Part shown: positions 1 through 8,124 of the stretch, one piece after another
Layout of the letters: each line of letters starts with the position of its first letter
Position numbering within the stretch: the stretch's first letter is position 1
From: Actinomycetaceae bacterium
Lineage (GTDB): Bacteria; Actinomycetota; Actinomycetes; Actinomycetales; Actinomycetaceae
Direction: 5' to 3'
Assembly (NCBI GenBank): GCA_030537795.1
Contig: JAUNVE010000021.1
Location: 1-33,740, forward strand
Length of the DNA stretch: 33,740 nucleotides
Made by a program: the position numbers and the translations under genes
Notes under the pieces: model-generated
The model's input: only the letters and a program-made list of their open reading frames with translations
Told to the model about the DNA's origin: nothing
Databases searched by the model: none

Positions 1-37
1 GAATTTCGGCATTGCGTCCGACAACTGTTATATCCAT
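1..37 (-). CDS. hpf: Ribosome hibernation promoting factor, N-terminal fragment
   Basis: Only the first 12 codons are inside the window; the gene runs off the left edge. The minus-strand reading starts MDITVVGRNAEI, the opening of the HPF/RaiA (sigma-54 modulation) family, whose long actinobacterial form promotes 100S ribosome dimers in stationary phase. A GGAGGA ribosome binding site lies at 41-46, three bases before the ATG. In actinobacteria this gene usually follows comF, as it does here (known synteny). The call rests on 12 residues plus synteny, so the identity is likely but not certain. Confidence 0.72.
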   Translation of the reverse strand, partial: MDITVVGRNAEI

Positions 38-201
38 GGTTCCTCCAGGAAAAAGTGGGGGGTTCCCCTCCGAGTGAAAATACCGGGCGCATCGTCGCGC
101 CAGGCCGTGAGTTGAGTTACCACCTCCCGCTTTTCCTCAATCACCCGCTCGGGAAGCCGATGGGGTGATATTCCAATCCTACTCGATTTACGTGAGGTAG
201 G

Positions 202-849
202 TCACCTGGAGCGATGTGGAGTTGGAACATTTGCTAACGTTACGACTCCTAGAACCTCTCCGCCTGCTTCTTCGACCGCATACGCTGCACTGCGAATAGT
301 GGTACCTGTCGTCATCACGTCGTCGACGATGATGTGGCTACCGGTCGTGGGGACAGCCTGTAAAACATGACGACGCCTTTCTCGTTCGTATCTGGTTAAA
401 CCCGCTTGGCTGCGAGCATTAAGCGGCATTCGTAAAGTGGAGCAGATCTGAGCATCCACACCTCGCGTATTAAAACTATCTGCAACTCCTTGCGCGATGG
501 TCGGTGTTACCAGCATCCCTTTCCAGCGCCGTTTTATTCCTGAGGGCACCGGTGTGATTCGCACGGATTCGTGGGATGCAAAGGCCGATGCTAGACAGCG
601 GCCAGCGTGGTATAGCCAGGGCGTCAAATTCAAGGCCGAATTGTGTTTAATCGCCACAATGATGCGCCGTAGAGCTCCCTCATAGGTGCCGAGCGAATAA
701 GCGCGTAGATCGGGGTGAGTTCCTCGCTTAACGCGTACCGCTAGCCGATTATCGGCTAAGGCAAAGCACTGGTTGCATAGCGGAGTATCCCATCTCCCGC
801 AGCCCACGCAGGAGGTGGGGAGGATAAGATTAAGCAGTTCTTCCCACAT
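202..849 (-). CDS. comF: ComF-family phosphoribosyltransferase-like protein
   Basis: A 215-residue protein of the ComF/GntX type. Near the N-terminus four cysteines (C14, C17, C25, C28) form a CxxC...CxxC zinc-ribbon pattern. The C-terminal half is a type I phosphoribosyltransferase fold with the PRPP loop VDDVMTTGTT at about residues 175-184. In naturally competent bacteria ComF acts in DNA uptake; in actinobacteria its role is unclear. The ATG at 849 is chosen because the protein then begins MWEELLNLILP just before the zinc ribbon, as is usual, with a GGGGAG site upstream. The frame stays open to 981, but that longer start would overlap lpqB by 49 bases and add an atypical leader. It lies downstream of lpqB in the same operon direction. 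Confidence 0.88.
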   Translation of the reverse strand: MWEELLNLILPTSCVGCGRWDTPLCNQCFALADNRLAVRVKRGTHPDLRAYSLGTYEGALRRIIVAIKHNSALNLTPWLYHAGRCLASAFASHESVRITPVPSGIKRRWKGMLVTPTIAQGVADSFNTRGVDAQICSTLRMPLNARSQAGLTRYERERRRHVLQAVPTTGSHIIVDDVMTTGTTIRSAAYAVEEAGGEVLGVVTLANVPTPHRSR

Positions 850-932
850 AGCCCGCAGTATCTCCCCCGCTTGATGGTGGCGCAATGGTGCGCGGATGCG
901 CTGTGGATAATCAATATGGAGGACGTTAGCCG

Positions 933-2573
933 TTAGCGGGGATAGGAGGCGTATCTGATGTCTGTTGTCAGCAAACGCCAAGCGTTACCTGACCGGGTAT
1001 AGGTTTCACCGGAGCTGGTGTGCACGACGATCTGTTGAGTTGACGCTCCTCCCGACACGCGGGTGACATTATCCGGAGCACGCAGAGCATCGGGTATTGA
1101 ACTGAGGTTAGTCACCAAAAGCTGCCAGTCGTCGCCGTCTCGCACTACAGCTGTGGCGGAAGTATTACCCGCCCACGACATGTCGATAACCGTCCCGGTT
1201 ATCCCCTCGACTCGCCGAGGCACGTCGAGACCGACGGGAATTCCATTTTGTGAGCGTTTAACCGATGCGACCCATAGACTTGCCGAAGCCCCATCGCGTT
1301 GAAGAAGTACTCGAGCTCCGTCGGGAGATATTGCTAATGCGGTAAGTTGGTCGCCGCTCTTCCAGGGAGATTCAATAGAAATACTATCGGTTTGATGGGA
1401 GGCCACAATAATACGGCTGTTGCTGACAGTCCACACCCATCCCAGCCGGTCAACCGACGGTGCGCTGAATTCTTCGGCTGTGGCCACAACTTCCGGTTCG
1501 CTACCGTCACGTAGCAAAACGAGATTGGTATCGTCCTCGATATAGGCAATGGGCGATGAATCCACTGGACCGATTGCTATATCGGTAATCGATTTACCGG
1601 TGAGGTCATCCGCCGAAAGCACTACCCGGCGTCCGCGTCCTTCTTCAACGGTAATGCCTTCATCTGACATCCCCACCATGCTATTCATCATCCAGGTGGG
1701 ACCATTTGGTAGCTTGACGTCGTCCAAGGATTGACCATTTACTCGAATATGAACATCGGAAACCGTCGGCACCTGCAGCAAGGTGGAGTTAACCTGCCAT
1801 TTGAAAAGCATTTTCTGCTGTTGCGAAGCCAGCGCCTGCCCTTCAACTTCTACCTCGGCTCCCCCATCAGAAATTTCCACACTTTGAAGTGGCAGGCGCG
1901 CCCCCTCCGGCACTGCGGAGAGAACTGCGCTTTGAATAGCTGGGGAAGGACCTTCAATAATGGCCTGCATGAGGTGCGAAGCCAGTCGACGCCGCGGGAA
2001 CCAGCGCGGATCAGACACCAATGCTTCCCCGTCGGGGGTCAGGAAATTCACCGATGCCAGCTGGTATGCAGCATGGAAGGATGACTGAGAAATAATCGTG
2101 CCGTCGGGTAAATCTGAGATTCTCCACTGGTCAGCGTCATCTTGTGTTAACGAAAGTGTCACCGATGAGGTCGAGGGGGTGACCTGCGGTGTGTACATAC
2201 CGTCAGGAGTAACGATGGCTTCCACTCGCGTTTCGATAGTGACTTCCGTTTGTCCATCCCCTATCAGAGGTGGGACGGCATCGGAATAGATCTGTACCTG
2301 CGCTTCAGGCTTCCAGTTCTTCACCGCATCATCCGTCAAATAAGTGCGAGCAACTTGAAAATCATCGGACCATCCCGCGGCAGATGCTCGCAAAAAATCG
2401 CGCACGATCACTTCCGGTGGCGCGTCAGCTACCGGGCCAAATCCTTTGAGTACAAGCGACTCTGAATCGGGGAGATCCTGTTCGAAGGCAGTAACCGGTC
2501 CGGAGGTCGGAAGTGATTGGCAACCTGCCAGCATAAACGCCAGGCATATCATGACCGTCAAGGATCGTTTCAT
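933..2573 (-). CDS. lpqB: Lipoprotein LpqB, partner of the MtrAB two-component system
   Basis: This 546-residue protein starts with a lipoprotein signal (MKRS, hydrophobic core, lipobox LAGC with Cys18 as the lipidated residue). A GerMN-like domain follows in the first half and a beta-propeller-like domain in the second half, the LpqB layout. LpqB is known to interact with the extracytoplasmic sensor region of MtrB and to influence MtrA signalling and cell wall homeostasis. The start codon overlaps the mtrB stop in an ATGA, so translation is probably coupled. Gene order mtrA-mtrB-lpqB is diagnostic of actinobacteria. Length is typical for the family (about 550-600). Confidence 0.95.
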   Translation of the reverse strand: MKRSLTVMICLAFMLAGCQSLPTSGPVTAFEQDLPDSESLVLKGFGPVADAPPEVIVRDFLRASAAGWSDDFQVARTYLTDDAVKNWKPEAQVQIYSDAVPPLIGDGQTEVTIETRVEAIVTPDGMYTPQVTPSTSSVTLSLTQDDADQWRISDLPDGTIISQSSFHAAYQLASVNFLTPDGEALVSDPRWFPRRRLASHLMQAIIEGPSPAIQSAVLSAVPEGARLPLQSVEISDGGAEVEVEGQALASQQQKMLFKWQVNSTLLQVPTVSDVHIRVNGQSLDDVKLPNGPTWMMNSMVGMSDEGITVEEGRGRRVVLSADDLTGKSITDIAIGPVDSSPIAYIEDDTNLVLLRDGSEPEVVATAEEFSAPSVDRLGWVWTVSNSRIIVASHQTDSISIESPWKSGDQLTALAISPDGARVLLQRDGASASLWVASVKRSQNGIPVGLDVPRRVEGITGTVIDMSWAGNTSATAVVRDGDDWQLLVTNLSSIPDALRAPDNVTRVSGGASTQQIVVHTSSGETYTRSGNAWRLLTTDIRYASYPR

Positions 2574-4159
2574 GTTTTATCACCCTCTTCCCATAGCTTC
2601 AGAGGGCTGGATCCAATTGGTTCATGCGGATGTCTGGGTACGGTGACCATAAGCGCTGAACCGCGTCCAAGTTCTCCATAAACTTCTATTCGTCCCCCGT
2701 GTAACTGGACATCTTCCAAAGCAATCGATAAGCCCAGACCAGTTCCGCCAGTAGAGCGCGTACGCGCCGGATCGGCGCGGAAAAAACGTTCGAAAACATG
2801 TTGTTGCGTTTTCTCGCTCATCCCGACTCCGTAGTCTCGAACGCGAACTGCTGTCGCATGCCCGTTGCTGGCCACCTCGATTTCCACGGGTTTTCCATCC
2901 GCATGTTCGATCGCATTGACCAGTAGGTTTCGCAGAACCCGCTCCATGCGTTTAACATCTACTTCTGCAACGCATCTGTTATCGGGAGTTTTAATCTTCA
3001 CTTCAATATTTAGCGAATTGGAAAGCACCGAGTTGGCATCAACCACTTTGGCCACCAGTTCTCGAAAGTCCACGTCATCCGTATCGAGTAGCGCGCTTTT
3101 CGAGTCATATCGGGAGATCTCCAATAAGTCAGCGAGCATTTTTTCGAAGCGGTCGACCTGCTGGTGAAGAAGTTCTGCTGAGCGTTTGGCCGGCGCGGAA
3201 AAGTTATCGCGTTCGTCGTATAGGAGTTCTTCCGCCATGCGGATAGTCGTTAAAGGCGTACGTAACTCGTGGGACACATCCGATACGAATCGTTGTTCAA
3301 GCTGAGATAACTCGTCGTATTCGGCGATCTTTACGCTCAGAGATTCAGCCATTTCGTTGAAGGCGTGCGCGAGTCGCGCCATCTCAGTTTCTCCGTGGGG
3401 TTCAACTCGCACTGTCAAATCTCCATCTGCCAGCTGGGAGGCCGCCGACGCGGTGGTACGCACGGGGCGAAGCAACTGGTAGACGATCCATAATATTGCC
3501 GCCCCAAGGATAATGACGATGGGGATTGCGCCGATGGCGAGGGTGCGAGACATTAGAGTAATGGTGTCCTGGGAATCTTTCAGCGAATAAACGGTATAAA
3601 GCGAGTATTCGCCAGCCAGTGGCAGCGATACCGTGGCGCCGACGACGATCCCGGGAGCTTCGCTATGATCGGGCAACGTCAGTAGTACGGATTGATAATA
3701 CTGTCCGTCATTGGATTCCACCCGCGAGCGCATATCGGGCGTGATGACTTCGAAAAGGTCACGGTCAATCAGTTCGTTAATGGCAAATGTGGTCGATGAT
3801 TGCGGGGACCTCAAAAGCATGGTGGATACTGCACCGGCTCCAGTCGAGGAGGATTGCAATGATGATACGAGTTGATTTGCAAGGTCTTGCACCTGGTCCG
3901 GTGTGGTTGCCGTCGATTGGTCGAATGTGGATTGTGCTTGAGCGATCCGTACGGAAGCGTCTTCCAATATTTGATTGAGGCGCTGATCAAAGACATTGGC
4001 GCGTACCTGGTAGGTGACGGTGACAAATAGTATCGAGAGGATAATGAGGGCTACCAGCCCTAGACCTGTTGAAACTTGCAGGCTCAATGACTGTTTAATC
4101 AGTGTGAGCGGGCGCTTCCACAGGCGGTCTGTGGGCGCGGTGTATAAGCCGCTAGACAT
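2570..4159 (-). CDS. mtrB: Sensor histidine kinase MtrB
   Basis: A 529-residue membrane histidine kinase. There are two transmembrane segments (about residues 28-50 and 207-230) flanking an extracytoplasmic sensor region, then a HAMP domain and a HisKA domain with the phospho-accepting His297 in SDVSHELRTPL. The HATPase domain has N-box NLLVNAIEH, G1 box DYGVGM and G2 box GGTGLGLSI. MtrB phosphorylates MtrA and couples envelope and division status to expression of cell wall genes (known from mycobacteria and corynebacteria). The start lies 2 bases after the mtrA stop, and the stop overlaps the lpqB start. No strong Shine-Dalgarno precedes it, in keeping with coupled translation. Confidence 0.96.
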   Translation of the reverse strand: MSSGLYTAPTDRLWKRPLTLIKQSLSLQVSTGLGLVALIILSILFVTVTYQVRANVFDQRLNQILEDASVRIAQAQSTFDQSTATTPDQVQDLANQLVSSLQSSSTGAGAVSTMLLRSPQSSTTFAINELIDRDLFEVITPDMRSRVESNDGQYYQSVLLTLPDHSEAPGIVVGATVSLPLAGEYSLYTVYSLKDSQDTITLMSRTLAIGAIPIVIILGAAILWIVYQLLRPVRTTASAASQLADGDLTVRVEPHGETEMARLAHAFNEMAESLSVKIAEYDELSQLEQRFVSDVSHELRTPLTTIRMAEELLYDERDNFSAPAKRSAELLHQQVDRFEKMLADLLEISRYDSKSALLDTDDVDFRELVAKVVDANSVLSNSLNIEVKIKTPDNRCVAEVDVKRMERVLRNLLVNAIEHADGKPVEIEVASNGHATAVRVRDYGVGMSEKTQQHVFERFFRADPARTRSTGGTGLGLSIALEDVQLHGGRIEVYGELGRGSALMVTVPRHPHEPIGSSPLKLWEEGDKT

Positions 4160-4161
4160 CG

Positions 4162-4845
4162 TTAAACTTGCGTAGCTCCGGCGCGATAACCGACACCGCG
4201 AACGGTGATGACGATCTGTGGATGTTCGGGGTCTCGTTCTATCTTCGCCCGCAATCGTTGCACATGGACATTAACTAGGCGGGTATCTGCTGCGTGGCGA
4301 TACCCCCACACCGATTCGAGTAGCTCTTCTCGAGAAAACACTTTCCACGGTGCGCGCCCCAGCGCCACCAGCAGGTCAAATTCCAGCGGCGTCAAGGAGA
4401 TGACTTCATCGCCGCGAGTAACCTGGTGGCCAGATACATCGACGTGGAGGTCGCCAAGTTCAAGATGTTCTTCCGACATATCTTCGCGTCCTCGTAGACG
4501 CGCCTTGACACGAGCGACAAGTTCCTTGGGCTTAAAGGGTTTGGGAACGTAGTCATCGGCTCCGGCTTCCAGTCCGGCTACCACGTCGGTGGTGTCAGCG
4601 CGGGCGGTAAGCATGACGATGGGCACATCTGATTCGGAGCGAATGCGGTTGCATATGGTGATGCCATCTAAACCGGGCAACATTACGTCCAAAAGGATGA
4701 GATCTGGATTGGTTTGTCGAAAGGTATCAACCGCTGTAGCCCCATCGTGGCAGTAGGACACACTGTATCCTTCGGAGCCGAGCACGATTCCGATCATTTC
4801 AGCCAAAGCTACATCGTCATCTACTACTAACACTCGTGCGTTCAT
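4162..4845 (-). CDS. mtrA: DNA-binding response regulator MtrA
   Basis: A 227-residue OmpR/PhoB-class regulator. The receiver domain (residues 1 to about 115) carries the acidic pocket VVDDD and the phosphorylated Asp53 in LLDVMLPGLDG, plus the conserved Lys in VPKPF. The C-terminal winged helix (about 130-227) ends with the usual VRGVGYR signature. It is the first gene of the mtrA-mtrB-lpqB set and in other actinobacteria controls cell wall hydrolases, division and replication genes. No ribosome binding site precedes the ATG, and a possible promoter ends just 6 bases upstream, so the mRNA may be leaderless. Confidence 0.97.
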   Translation of the reverse strand: MNARVLVVDDDVALAEMIGIVLGSEGYSVSYCHDGATAVDTFRQTNPDLILLDVMLPGLDGITICNRIRSESDVPIVMLTARADTTDVVAGLEAGADDYVPKPFKPKELVARVKARLRGREDMSEEHLELGDLHVDVSGHQVTRGDEVISLTPLEFDLLVALGRAPWKVFSREELLESVWGYRHAADTRLVNVHVQRLRAKIERDPEHPQIVITVRGVGYRAGATQV

Positions 4846-4851
4846 GTAACG

Positions 4852-4880
4852 ATAGTGTCACGACAGATGAGAATTTTCAC
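4852..4880 (-). promoter_or_regulatory. Possible mtrA promoter giving a leaderless transcript
   Basis: Read on the minus strand, GTGAAA (4875-4880) is followed after 17 bases by CACTAT (4852-4857), then 6 bases and the mtrA ATG. Spacing is ideal for a sigma-70-type promoter and would place the transcription start at or next to the start codon. Both hexamers are imperfect. The absence of any Shine-Dalgarno upstream of mtrA supports the idea indirectly. Confidence 0.33.
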
Positions 4881-4917
4881 GCGTTTTGTTCGCGGTGTCG
4901 GTTTACTAGCTGTCTGC

Positions 4918-5838
4918 TCAGTAGTTTCGCGGGGGAATATCAGGCTCCAAATAAATGGCGCAACGGTGCGTTACCGCAGCGCGTATGCGAGCTTCCGCCG
5001 AGTTAATGGTAGCCGCTATTTCATCGCCGGTGACGTTGGCGGAAGTGCTGAACTTGGCTGCGATGAGGAGGTCATCTGGGCCAAGATGCATAGTGCGAAG
5101 ATCGATTAGTTCAAGGGGGCGTTCGCCTTGCGCAAGCGCTGCACAAATGCTGGCTGTGACTTCATCATCAGCTGATTCGCCCACCAGCATTGAACCGATT
5201 TCGGAGGCGAGGAACAGGGCGACGGCCACAAGTACGCAACCGATGGTGGCGGAGCCAATAGCATCCCAGCGACCATCTCCGGTTATCAAAGTCATGCTGA
5301 CTCCGGCGAGTGCGACCACTAGGCCGATCAGCGCGGCGGCGTCCTCCAGCAATATAACGGGGATTTCGGGCGAGCGAGAGGTGCGTACGTAGGACGTCAG
5401 CGAACGTGTACCTCGCGCTTTTTTGGCTTCTTCTTTGGCAATCAAGAACGATCGACCTTCGAGCACAATGGCAATGAGCAAAACCGCAACTGGTACCCAT
5501 TTCCAGGAGGCGATGGCCGTCGGGTGTTGGAACTTGTGCCATGCTTCATACAGTGCGAATAGGCCACCCAAAGTGAATAGCACGATAGAAACTAAAAATG
5601 CGTATATGTAGCGTACTCGAGCGTATCCAAACTGATGCAGTGGGGTGGCTTGTTTTTTCCCGCGCCGTTGTCCCAGAAGTAGCAGGCCTTGATTCGATGA
5701 GTCGGCTACCGAGTGGACACCTTCAGCCAGCATGGAAGAAGAACCGGTGAGTGCCCAGGCGATAAATTTTGTGGCGGCGATCCCGAGATTAGCCCCAAGC
5801 GCGGCAACAATGGCTCGGGTACCTGAATGCGCCGCCAC
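4918..5838 (-). CDS. Cation diffusion facilitator family transporter
   Basis: A 306-residue membrane protein with about six hydrophobic segments and a short cytoplasmic C-terminal domain, the CDF layout. The first metal site is visible as H42 and D46 in AEGVHSVADSSNQ, and the second as the ED pair in LLEDAAALIG. CDF proteins export divalent cations such as Zn2+, Mn2+ or Fe2+ in exchange for protons; the substrate cannot be read from sequence. The GTG start at 5838 shares one base with the DUF3499 stop (TAGTG), so the two are translationally coupled. It sits between DUF3499 and mtrA, where mycobacteria carry pmmA, manA, sahH and tmk, so this is a local rearrangement of core order. Confidence 0.9.
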   Translation of the reverse strand: MAAHSGTRAIVAALGANLGIAATKFIAWALTGSSSMLAEGVHSVADSSNQGLLLLGQRRGKKQATPLHQFGYARVRYIYAFLVSIVLFTLGGLFALYEAWHKFQHPTAIASWKWVPVAVLLIAIVLEGRSFLIAKEEAKKARGTRSLTSYVRTSRSPEIPVILLEDAAALIGLVVALAGVSMTLITGDGRWDAIGSATIGCVLVAVALFLASEIGSMLVGESADDEVTASICAALAQGERPLELIDLRTMHLGPDDLLIAAKFSTSANVTGDEIAATINSAEARIRAAVTHRCAIYLEPDIPPRNY

Positions 5839-6182
5839 TATCCGCCCTCCACAATCCGGAATCGGGGGCGTGCAGGTGGTGGCGTCTGAGGTTTCGACGC
5901 TTGCGGTGTGCGCGTGCGCGAGCCGGCCTCTCGCACGGCGTCCGCCAAAGCGAGAAGGTCGTCTGGCGAGGGCGGCGCGGGCTCAAAGTTAGTTGCCAGG
6001 CGAATAACCTGCCAGCCTCGTGGCGCGGTAAACGAGTTAACGTGCTGTTCGCATAATTCATACGCGTGCGGTTCGCGATTCATCGGGAGTGGGCCGAGCA
6101 CCACCGTTGCCTCCGAATAATCGTAGGTAAGTGAGGCTACGGCAGCGCAATTACAGGTTGGTCGGGAACAGGCACGCTTCAT
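5838..6182 (-). CDS. DUF3499 family protein
   Basis: A 114-residue protein starting MKRACSRPTC, the recognisable opening of the actinobacterial DUF3499 family (Rv3258c in M. tuberculosis). Cys5, Cys10, Cys12, Cys44 and His47 could bind metal, but this is not established. The C-terminus is proline-rich and low in complexity. The ATG at 6182 is preferred; the open frame reaches 6470, but the extension overlaps the divergent gene and does not look like the family. It heads the minus-strand group and diverges from an Rv3259-like gene, an arrangement conserved in actinobacteria. Molecular function is unknown. Confidence 0.85.
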   Translation of the reverse strand: MKRACSRPTCNCAAVASLTYDYSEATVVLGPLPMNREPHAYELCEQHVNSFTAPRGWQVIRLATNFEPAPPSPDDLLALADAVREAGSRTRTPQASKPQTPPPARPRFRIVEGG

Positions 6183-6251
6183 CTTCACGCCACCAGCATA
6201 GGGCGTGACTGCGGTGATGTCGCGCGGCGCGCCACAGCGTACAGTAGTGTT

Positions 6252-6683
6252 ATGCGCAGAATCATTCGTCGCCGCGACCGACATGCTCGCGGAAGTCGTG
6301 GGCCGCTGTTCCCACCCGGTATCCCCGCGCGATTGACGTGGCGTGATTCTTTTGCACAACTTGTGGCCCTCAATGTTGAGGAGATTATTTCTCGTCACCC
6401 GAATTTGGCCGCTATTGAGGTGGCAATCGACGAGGTCCCTCCCTCCGATCCGGCGTCTTGGGAGCCGCATGAGCTGGTGCTGTGCCGCACTTTTCCCGGT
6501 AACCGATTTGCCGGTTTAAAAGCCCGCATCGTGCTCTATCGTCTACCGATTCACTCTCGCGCCGGCCGAGGCTCAATGCGCGATGGGCACAGTCCATTGC
6601 AACATATGATTCGCGTGCTATTGGTCGAAGGCTACGTTGAACTCACCGGCATGCTCCCCGAACAGGTGGCGGGGGAACAGTAA
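6252..6683 (+). CDS. Zincin-like (PF06262-type) family protein, Rv3259-like, motif degenerate
   Basis: A 143-residue protein. Residues around 18-25 (RGPLFPPGIP) and the middle segment ARIVLYRLPI match the actinobacterial family represented by Rv3259, annotated as metallopeptidase family. The C-terminal helix that should carry HExxH reads VLLVEGYVELTG here, without the histidines, so peptidase activity is doubtful; the mycobacterial protein, as I recall it, also lacks the motif. It diverges from the DUF3499 gene with 69 bases between them and converges on the DUF5719 gene 7 bases away. The ATG start is supported by family length; an upstream GTG at 6248 is out of frame. Confidence 0.75.
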   Translation: MRRIIRRRDRHARGSRGPLFPPGIPARLTWRDSFAQLVALNVEEIISRHPNLAAIEVAIDEVPPSDPASWEPHELVLCRTFPGNRFAGLKARIVLYRLPIHSRAGRGSMRDGHSPLQHMIRVLLVEGYVELTGMLPEQVAGEQ

Positions 6684-6698
6684 ACCGCCTTCAGCGGT
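6684..6698 (-). terminator. Weak stem-loop at convergent gene ends
   Basis: ACCGC (6684-6688) and GCGGT (6694-6698) form a 5-bp stem with a 5-base loop exactly where the Rv3259-like gene (+) and the DUF5719 gene (-) end. On the minus strand it is followed by TTTACT, a poor U-tract. It could weakly terminate the whiB2-GT-DUF5719 transcript; the stem is short and may be chance. Confidence 0.28.
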
Positions 6699-8124
6699 CA
6701 AACCCCAAGGTGACAACCGGAAGCGTATCGGCTTGGCCGCGAACAGGCATTGCCGTTTTCACAACTCCTGTGGCACGTTCCTTTTCGCTCAAGACGGTGG
6801 CATAAACCGGCTGGCTGGCGCTGACTTCAATAAACCTGTCTGCAATGGGATAGGCGCGCGTCGATAGCGGTGGAATAGTGACTTCCATGTCTTCGACCGT
6901 TACTGTTACCGGCTCAGATTGGGGGTTTGACACCGACAGACGCGCTTGGGTGGCTCTTTTACCAGCATCGGGGATAGCGATATCCATGGAAGTTTGCGCA
7001 GCTGAGGGTGTCCATACCGTGGTATCTGCCCATTTCACACCGTCTTCGTTTTCTTGACCGAGTGTGTAACCGTTAATGGAGCCAATAAGGGCCTGGTCAG
7101 CCTCCGCAACGACCGTGGTGATATTACCGTCGAGCCCATCGAGTGGAATATCGAACACCGCACCGGCGTCAATCACGAAAGGGCTGCCTTCAACCGTGTC
7201 TTTTCCATCAACACCCCACGTGATGAGATCAACTGAAGCAGTTTCATCAGTAGGATTCGCTAGGCGCATCGTGGGGTTGGAGACAGTGGGGTCGAATCCG
7301 GCAAAAACGAGGGTGGTATTCGGATAGTCTGCGGAGGTCGTATTGGTGAGGCCCTGGGGCGCCAGACCGTCTGTGGCGCTTGTGTGATAGGTAAAGACAG
7401 CGCCGGGACCTGACGCTTCCAGATGGACAGCCAGTCGTTCCTGTTCAGGAAAGTAAGTGGCGAGATTAATCGTCTGATAGCTCTCCCCGGCTACAGTCAC
7501 CGTCGGTTTTTCGTCGAGTAGACCCGTCGAATCCCACGCTTCGATCCTCACCTGCGTGGCAGCCTGCGCAGGATTAGCAATGGTAATGCCTGCAAACTGG
7601 CCTACTGTAGTTGAGCCGAGCGTAAACCACGCTTCCGAACTGGCGCTGCCGCAGTGGTCGAAGGAATACCCGCTGATTTCATCAGACTCGGCTTCAATGA
7701 GGGCTGTCGCACTCAGATGAGCTCCACTTTTGGCCTGTATTGTCAATGCGAATGGTTTGGTGGCGTCGTAATCGACGTAGCCTTGGTGGGTTTTACCGGC
7801 CACTGGCGCGGCATCGGCTTCTAAAGCGCGAGCGTCGAGAATCGACAATGCCGGTGAGGTTGATACCACGGTAGAGGCGTTGAGGTCGATATCTGCATCT
7901 GTATCGGTGGTAGCCGTCGGATTACATACCACGTGAAAAGTTGTATCCGATAATATTGCTGAGCCCTGAATAGGGACGCTGAGTTCATGACCAAAATCGA
8001 GGCTTTTGCCGGAGCTCCCCACCACTGCCATAGCGGCAATCCCTAGGGCAGCGGTCAATCCAATAGCTGCAATGCGCCCCGCGTCGCGCACCGTCCACCT
8101 GCGGGTTTCCTGTTTAGAGGTCAT
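6691..8124 (-). CDS. DUF5719 family exported/membrane-anchored protein
   Basis: A 477-residue protein with one N-terminal hydrophobic segment (about residues 14-36) and a large, threonine- and alanine-rich exterior region, as in the actinobacterial DUF5719 family. Two cysteines (in VVCNPT and DHCGSAS) may form a disulfide outside the cell. The start at 8124 is chosen because a GGAGGG site sits 9 bases upstream; the frame extends to 8175 without support. It overlaps the end of the preceding glycosyltransferase gene by 11 bases, so the two are coupled and probably act together at the envelope. The biochemical role is unknown. Anchoring or assisting the membrane glycosyltransferase is inference from coupling only. 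Confidence 0.82.
   Translation of the reverse strand: MTSKQETRRWTVRDAGRIAAIGLTAALGIAAMAVVGSSGKSLDFGHELSVPIQGSAILSDTTFHVVCNPTATTDTDADIDLNASTVVSTSPALSILDARALEADAAPVAGKTHQGYVDYDATKPFALTIQAKSGAHLSATALIEAESDEISGYSFDHCGSASSEAWFTLGSTTVGQFAGITIANPAQAATQVRIEAWDSTGLLDEKPTVTVAGESYQTINLATYFPEQERLAVHLEASGPGAVFTYHTSATDGLAPQGLTNTTSADYPNTTLVFAGFDPTVSNPTMRLANPTDETASVDLITWGVDGKDTVEGSPFVIDAGAVFDIPLDGLDGNITTVVAEADQALIGSINGYTLGQENEDGVKWADTTVWTPSAAQTSMDIAIPDAGKRATQARLSVSNPQSEPVTVTVEDMEVTIPPLSTRAYPIADRFIEVSASQPVYATVLSEKERATGVVKTAMPVRGQADTLPVVTLGFDR

Noticed and set aside
850..981. Longer ComF start
   Set aside because: It would overlap lpqB by 49 bases and adds 44 residues before the zinc ribbon that are not typical of ComF.
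6183..6470. Longer DUF3499 start overlapping the divergent gene
   Set aside because: The family begins MKRxC, and the extension lies antisense to the Rv3259-like gene.
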